8,100 nt of DNA from the NCBI GenBank assembly GCA_947177695.1, contig CAMWVO010000069.1, positions 1 to 8,100 on the forward strand, in the 5' to 3' direction. Every line of letters begins with the position of its first letter. The first letter of the stretch is position 1. Below, piece after piece: positions 5,932 through 8,100 of the stretch. The notes beneath the pieces were generated by a model. That model was not told where the DNA came from and did no database searches. It saw nothing but the letters and a program-made list of their open reading frames with translations. Both the position numbers and the translations under genes were made by a program. The stretch comes from an uncultured Clostridia bacterium (GTDB lineage Bacteria > Bacillota > Clostridia > Oscillospirales > Ruminococcaceae).

Positions 5932-6474
5932 TTACTTTGCGAAAGGAGCGCCCATCAGCTCCAGCAGAGCCTTTGCCTCCTCGTCGGTGTTTGCGGTAGT
6001 GATGATGTTGATATCCATACCGCGAACCTTGTCGATCTTATCGTACTCGATCTCGGGGAAGATCAGCTGCTCCTTGATACCTGTGGAGTAGTTTCCTCTT
6101 CCGTCGAAGGAGTTTCCGTTGATGCCTCTGAAGTCACGAACACGGGGGAACGCAACATTGAAGAGTCTGTCAAGGAATTCATACATTTTTTCGCTTCTGA
6201 GCGTTACCTTAACGCCGATAGGCATACCCTCGCGGAGCTTGAAGTTCGCGACGGATTTCTTAGCGCGGCATACCACGGGCTTCTGACCAGTGATAGCAGC
6301 CAGATCGGTCATGATAGCGTCGATAACCTTGGCGTTGTCCTTAGCTTCGCCTGCGCCGACGTTGATAACGACCTTGTCGATTTTAGGAATCTGCATTACG
6401 CTTTTGTAGCCGAACTTTTTCATTAAAGCGGGAGCCACTGTGCTGACATAGAGTTCCTTAAGATTAGATGCCAT
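5932..6474 (-). CDS. rplE: 50S ribosomal protein L5
   Basis: Binds 5S rRNA and, with L18, forms the central protuberance; it also contacts the P-site tRNA and bridges to S13. The 180-residue product is of family length (B. subtilis 179). Motifs visible are the signature IPKIDKVVINVGAGEAKDN (29-47), GQKPVVCRAKKSVANFKLR (63-81), the loop RVRDFRGI (111-118) and the C-terminal FPEIEYDKIDKVRGMDI (139-155). The ATG at 6472-6474 has AAGGAG (6484-6489) nine bases upstream. It is 18 bases from both rplX and rpsN. In E. coli the S8 translational repressor site lies at the rplE start; I see no obvious equivalent in this 18-base junction. Confidence 0.97.
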   Translation of the reverse strand: MASNLKELYVSTVAPALMKKFGYKSVMQIPKIDKVVINVGAGEAKDNAKVIDAIMTDLAAITGQKPVVCRAKKSVANFKLREGMPIGVKVTLRSEKMYEFLDRLFNVAFPRVRDFRGINGNSFDGRGNYSTGIKEQLIFPEIEYDKIDKVRGMDINIITTANTDEEAKALLELMGAPFAK

Positions 6475-6492
6475 ATCAATTAACTCCTTTCC

Positions 6493-6816
6493 TTAATAAG
6501 CTTTGCCGCAGTCCGCGTGCTTGCATACTCTTACCTTAGAGCCGTCCGCCTCGATCCTGTGAGCCTGCCTTGTGGGCTTGCCGCACTTGGGGCATACAGC
6601 CATAACCTTGGATGCGTAGAGGGGAGCTTCGCACTTTACGATGCCGCCCTGCTGACCCATCTGTCTGGGTTTAACGTGCTTTGTAACGATGTTGAGACCC
6701 TCAACGATAACTTTTTTCTCCTTAGGGGATACCTCAAGGACTTTACCCTGTTTGCCCTTGTCCTTGCCGGACAGGATAACGACGGTATCGCCCGTTTTAA
6801 CGTGCAGATTATTCAT
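6493..6816 (-). CDS. rplX: 50S ribosomal protein L24, four-cysteine form
   Basis: Assembly-initiating large-subunit protein that binds 23S rRNA near the exit tunnel. The 107-residue product starts with the KOW motif VKTGDTVVILSGKDKGKQGK (6-25) and continues with EGLNIVTKHVKPRQ (39-52). The C-terminal part holds a putative zinc ribbon: Cys75-x2-Cys78 in VCPKCGKPTR and Cys98-x4-Cys103 in CKHADCGK. This resembles the Cys-containing L24 of many Clostridia; the four-residue spacing of the second pair differs from the more usual CxxC, so zinc binding is inferred. The ATG at 6814-6816 has AAGGAGG (6827-6833) ten bases upstream, overlapping the rplN TAA stop. Gaps are 15 bases to rplN and 18 to rplE. 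Confidence 0.97.
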   Translation of the reverse strand: MNNLHVKTGDTVVILSGKDKGKQGKVLEVSPKEKKVIVEGLNIVTKHVKPRQMGQQGGIVKCEAPLYASKVMAVCPKCGKPTRQAHRIEADGSKVRVCKHADCGKAY

Positions 6817-6831
6817 AGCCGTAACGCCTCC

Positions 6832-7200
6832 TTACAGAACCTCGGGAGCAAGCGAAAGGATCTTCATATAATCCTTGTCTCTCAGCTCACGGGCAACAGG
6901 TCCAAAAATACGGGTACCTCTGGGGTTTTTGTCTTCCTTGATAATAACGGCAGCATTCTCGTCGAAGCGGATATAGGTACCGTCCTCGCGTCTGAGTCCC
7001 TTAGCGGAACGAACGATAACTGCCTTAACAACGTCGCCTTTTTTAACAACGCCGCCTGGTGTTGCTTTCTTGACCGAAGCAACAACAACGTCACCGATGT
7101 TAGCGTATCTTCTGCGGGTACCGCCCAGAACTCTGATACACATGAGTTCCTTTGCGCCCGTGTTGTCGGCGACTTTCAGATAAGTCTGCATCTGAATCAT
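6832..7200 (-). CDS. rplN: 50S ribosomal protein L14
   Basis: One of the most conserved large-subunit proteins; it binds 23S rRNA, contacts L19 and intersubunit bridges to 16S rRNA, and is the docking site for the silencing factor RsfS. The 122 residues match the invariant family length. Motifs visible are MIQMQTYLKVADNTGAKEL (1-19), GGTRRRYANIGD (26-37), KKGDVVKAVIVR (53-64) and NPRGTRIFGPVARELR (92-107). The ATG at 7198-7200 has GAGGAG (7210-7215) nine bases upstream. It is the first gene after the 175-base gap that divides it from rpsQ, which corresponds to the S10/spc operon boundary of E. coli. A candidate promoter and hairpin sit in that gap, so it may head its own transcript as well as being read through from S10. 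Confidence 0.98.
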   Translation of the reverse strand: MIQMQTYLKVADNTGAKELMCIRVLGGTRRRYANIGDVVVASVKKATPGGVVKKGDVVKAVIVRSAKGLRREDGTYIRFDENAAVIIKEDKNPRGTRIFGPVARELRDKDYMKILSLAPEVL

Positions 7201-7209
7201 AGCTTTATT

Positions 7210-7232
7210 CTCCTCTCTACCGGAAGCAAGAG
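7210..7232 (-). promoter_or_regulatory. Possible stem sequestering the rplN Shine-Dalgarno
   Basis: On the transcript strand CCTCT (7228-7232) can pair with AGAGG (7212-7216), which covers most of the GAGGAG SD (7210-7215) of rplN, across a roughly eleven-base loop. The stem is only five base pairs, and whether it forms is unknown. It would compete with free access of the ribosome to rplN, so it is a candidate translational control element. Confidence 0.3.
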
Positions 7233-7235
7233 GTC

Positions 7236-7270
7236 AAGAAGCGTGAGGCAAATCCGCCTCAAAGCTTCTT
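7236..7270 (-). other. Strong imperfect hairpin in the rplN leader
   Basis: Arms AAGAAGC (7264-7270 on the transcript strand) and GCTTCTT (7236-7242) pair for seven bases. After a TT/C internal loop, TGAGGC (7256-7261) and GCCTCA (7244-7249) pair for six, closing a six-base GGATTT loop. Thirteen pairs within 35 bases is the strongest structure I see outside coding sequence. The downstream bases (GACCTCTTGC) are not a U-run, so it is not a standard intrinsic terminator. It would lie in the 5' leader of a transcript from the candidate promoter at 7290-7319. Confidence 0.55.
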
Positions 7271-7289
7271 TACTGTCTGCCACATAGAT

Positions 7290-7319
7290 ATTTTAGTTTA
7301 GCTGTACGGACGATGTCCA
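7290..7319 (-). promoter_or_regulatory. Candidate sigma-A promoter for the spc block
   Basis: On the minus strand TGGACA (7314-7319, five of six to TTGACA) is followed after 18 bases by TAAAAT (7290-7295, five of six to TATAAT). Transcription would start near 7283, giving a leader of about 82 bases before the rplN ATG. The position, between rpsQ and rplN, is where E. coli has its spc promoter. This is a consensus match only. Confidence 0.4.
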
Positions 7320-7320
7320 A

Positions 7321-7336
7321 CGTATCCGTGCGTATC
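7321..7336 (-). repeat. CGTATC direct repeat, 10-bp phased, upstream of the candidate promoter
   Basis: CGTATC occurs at 7321-7326 and again at 7331-7336 on the plus strand (GATACG on the transcript strand), exactly one helical turn apart and directly upstream of the candidate -35 at 7314-7319. A 7-bp inverted repeat, GTACGGA (7304-7310) with TCCGTAC (7367-7373), spans the same region. Such phasing can mark a protein-binding site, but six-base repeats may also be chance. Confidence 0.25.
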
Positions 7337-7375
7337 GCCTAACGGCACACAGCCCGGACGTTCTGCTCCGTACCC

Positions 7376-7633
7376 TTACTTAGCCTGCTCGATGACCTTA
7401 ACGAGACGCCATCTCTTATCCTTGGAAATAGGACGTGTCTCCATGATCTCAACGCGGTCGCCGATATTGCAGGTGTTGTTTTCGTCGTGAGCCTTAAGCT
7501 TGATCGTTCTCTTGATGATCTTCTTGTACAGAGGGTGCTGTACGTTATCAACAATAGCAACAACAATGGTTTTATCCATCTTATTGGAAACTACCTTGCC
7601 AACTCTGGTCTTTCTGAGATTTCTTTCAGCCAT
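7376..7633 (-). CDS. rpsQ: 30S ribosomal protein S17
   Basis: Primary binding protein of the 5' domain of 16S rRNA with an OB fold; needed early in small-subunit assembly. The 85-residue product has the family length and starts MAERNLRKTRVGKVVSNKMD, followed by KTIVVAI (21-27), HPLYKKIIKRTIKLKAHD (33-50) and the signature GDRVEIMETRPIS (58-70) with KDKRWRLV. The ATG at 7631-7633 has AAGGAGG (7643-7649) nine bases upstream. It lies 19 bases after rpmC and is followed by the 175-base gap, so it is the last gene of the S10-type block. No intrinsic terminator with a U-run follows it, so readthrough into rplN seems likely. Confidence 0.97.
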   Translation of the reverse strand: MAERNLRKTRVGKVVSNKMDKTIVVAIVDNVQHPLYKKIIKRTIKLKAHDENNTCNIGDRVEIMETRPISKDKRWRLVKVIEQAK

Positions 7634-7652
7634 TTTTGTTTCCCTCCTTCAC

Positions 7653-7850
7653 TTACTGCTCTGAATCGGAACGCTCGCGGAGAATAGTCTTTATTCTCGC
7701 AATGTCCTTCTTCACAGCCTTGAGACGCGTAGGGTTGTCGAGCTGATTGATAGCGTGCTGAAAGCGAAGGGCGAAAAGCTCCTTCTTCAGGTCGGCAAGC
7801 TTGTTGTCAAGCTCAAGAGTAGTCATATCTCTGACTTCTGCTGCTTTCAT
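7653..7850 (-). CDS. rpmC: 50S ribosomal protein L29
   Basis: Small helical protein at the polypeptide exit site, near L23 and part of the docking area for trigger factor and SRP. The 65 residues form the expected two-helix hairpin: MKAAEVRDMTTLELDNKL leads the first helix, and the signature KKELFALRFQHAINQLDN (22-39) followed by PTRLKAVKKDIARIKTIL leads the second. The length fits bacterial L29 (63-67). The ATG at 7848-7850 overlaps the rplP stop by one base (TAATG), and its SD AGGAGG (7861-7866) lies within the last rplP codons, so translation is probably coupled to rplP. Confidence 0.97.
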   Translation of the reverse strand: MKAAEVRDMTTLELDNKLADLKKELFALRFQHAINQLDNPTRLKAVKKDIARIKTILRERSDSEQ

Positions 7851-8100
7851 TATTCGCTCGCCTCCTCTTTCTTAACAAACTTACACTTGATGGGAAGCTT
7901 GTGCATAGCAAGACGCATAGCCTCTCTTGCGATCTCCTCGTTTACGCCGGCGATCTCGAACATAACTCTGCCCGGCTTAACTACAGCCACCCAGTACTCG
8001 GGGGAACCTTTACCGGAACCCATTCGGGTTTCTGCGGGCTTTTCTGTGATAGGCTTGTCGGGGAATATCTTTATCCAAACCTGACCGCCTCTCTTGATAT
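7850..8100 (-). CDS. rplP: 50S ribosomal protein L16 (partial, 5' end beyond window)
   Basis: Large-subunit protein next to the A site and the peptidyl-transferase centre, important for tRNA accommodation; some oxazolidinone, evernimicin and avilamycin resistance maps to it. Only the C-terminal 82 residues and the TAA stop (7850-7852) are visible; about 60 N-terminal residues are outside the window. The first full codon is at 8096-8098. The visible part begins IKRGGQVWIKIFPDKPITEK, then the hallmark loop RMGSGKGSPEYWVAVVKPGR, then the C-terminal helix EEIAREAMRLAMHKLPIKCKFV. It was not obvious as a separate open frame because its start is missing. Gene order puts rpsC upstream. Its stop overlaps the rpmC start, and its final Glu-Glu-Ala codons carry the rpmC SD. 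Confidence 0.97.
   Translation of the reverse strand, partial: IKRGGQVWIKIFPDKPITEKPAETRMGSGKGSPEYWVAVVKPGRVMFEIAGVNEEIAREAMRLAMHKLPIKCKFVKKEEASE

Noticed and set aside
5767..6426. Plus-strand open frame (219 codons) opposite rpsN and rplE
   Set aside because: Antisense to two highly conserved genes, without initiation signals or recognisable motifs.
6475..6492. E. coli-like S8 repressor site at the rplE start
   Set aside because: The junction is only 18 bases, and I could not find a helix 21-like structure with the S8-recognised internal loop by eye. The E. coli mechanism cannot be assumed here.
7236..7270. Rho-independent terminator after rpsQ
   Set aside because: The stem is strong, but the transcript continues with GACCTCTTGC, not a U-run. 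On the plus strand there is no gene to terminate and only a short TTTACTG follows.
6517..7287. Plus-strand open frame (256 codons) opposite rplX, rplN and the intergenic gap
   Set aside because: It runs across two certain ribosomal protein genes on the other strand, has no SD and no family resemblance, and so is a shadow.
1..8100. Mobile element, CRISPR array, tRNA/rRNA gene or inserted foreign gene
   Set aside because: Gene order is the canonical Bacillota ribosomal protein cluster without interruption. No terminal repeats, regular spaced repeats, or tRNA-like cloverleaf were seen on either strand.

Overview
The window is a stretch of the S10-spc-alpha ribosomal protein supercluster of a bacterium, read entirely from the minus strand. 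Gene content and order, a four-cysteine (type Z) S14, a four-cysteine L24, a zinc-type adenylate kinase lid, and a small KOW-domain gene directly after map all point to Bacillota. The best guess is class Clostridia, with a Ruminococcus/Oscillospirales-like organism most likely. That lineage call rests on protein flavour and gene order, not on a database search. Base composition looks close to balanced and uniform, and I see no insertion sequence, tRNA, rRNA, CRISPR array or sign of recent transfer.

In the direction of transcription (high to low coordinates) the genes are: the 3' part of rplP (L16), rpmC (L29) and rpsQ (S17), which end the S10-type block. A 175-base gap follows, the longest in the window. 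Next comes the spc-type block: rplN (L14), rplX (L24), rplE (L5), rpsN (S14), rpsH (S8), rplF (L6), rplR (L18), rpsE (S5), rpmD (L30), rplO (L15) and secY. Then come adk and map, and finally a GTG-initiated KOW-domain RNA-binding protein whose 3' end lies beyond base 1. All gene boundaries are intact, with no frameshift or missing member. No gene-free stretch exceeds 300 bases.

The genes work together in making and deploying proteins. The ribosomal proteins build both subunits, SecY is the core of the membrane protein-conducting channel, Map removes the initiator methionine, and Adk balances adenine nucleotides. Most junctions are 1-45 bases with strong Shine-Dalgarno (SD) sequences. At three junctions the upstream TAA stop is fused to the next gene's SD (TAAGGAGG). 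At two others the SD lies inside the upstream gene (rplP/rpmC, rplO/secY), consistent with translational coupling.

I do not see an undescribed multi-gene system; this is a highly conserved housekeeping operon. The parts worth a second look are non-coding or start-related. They are the rpsQ-rplN gap (candidate promoter, strong imperfect hairpin, possible SD-sequestering stem, helically phased repeat), a hairpin in the unusually long rplF-rplR gap, small inverted repeats before adk, and non-ATG starts for rpsE (TTG), secY (GTG) and the KOW gene (GTG).
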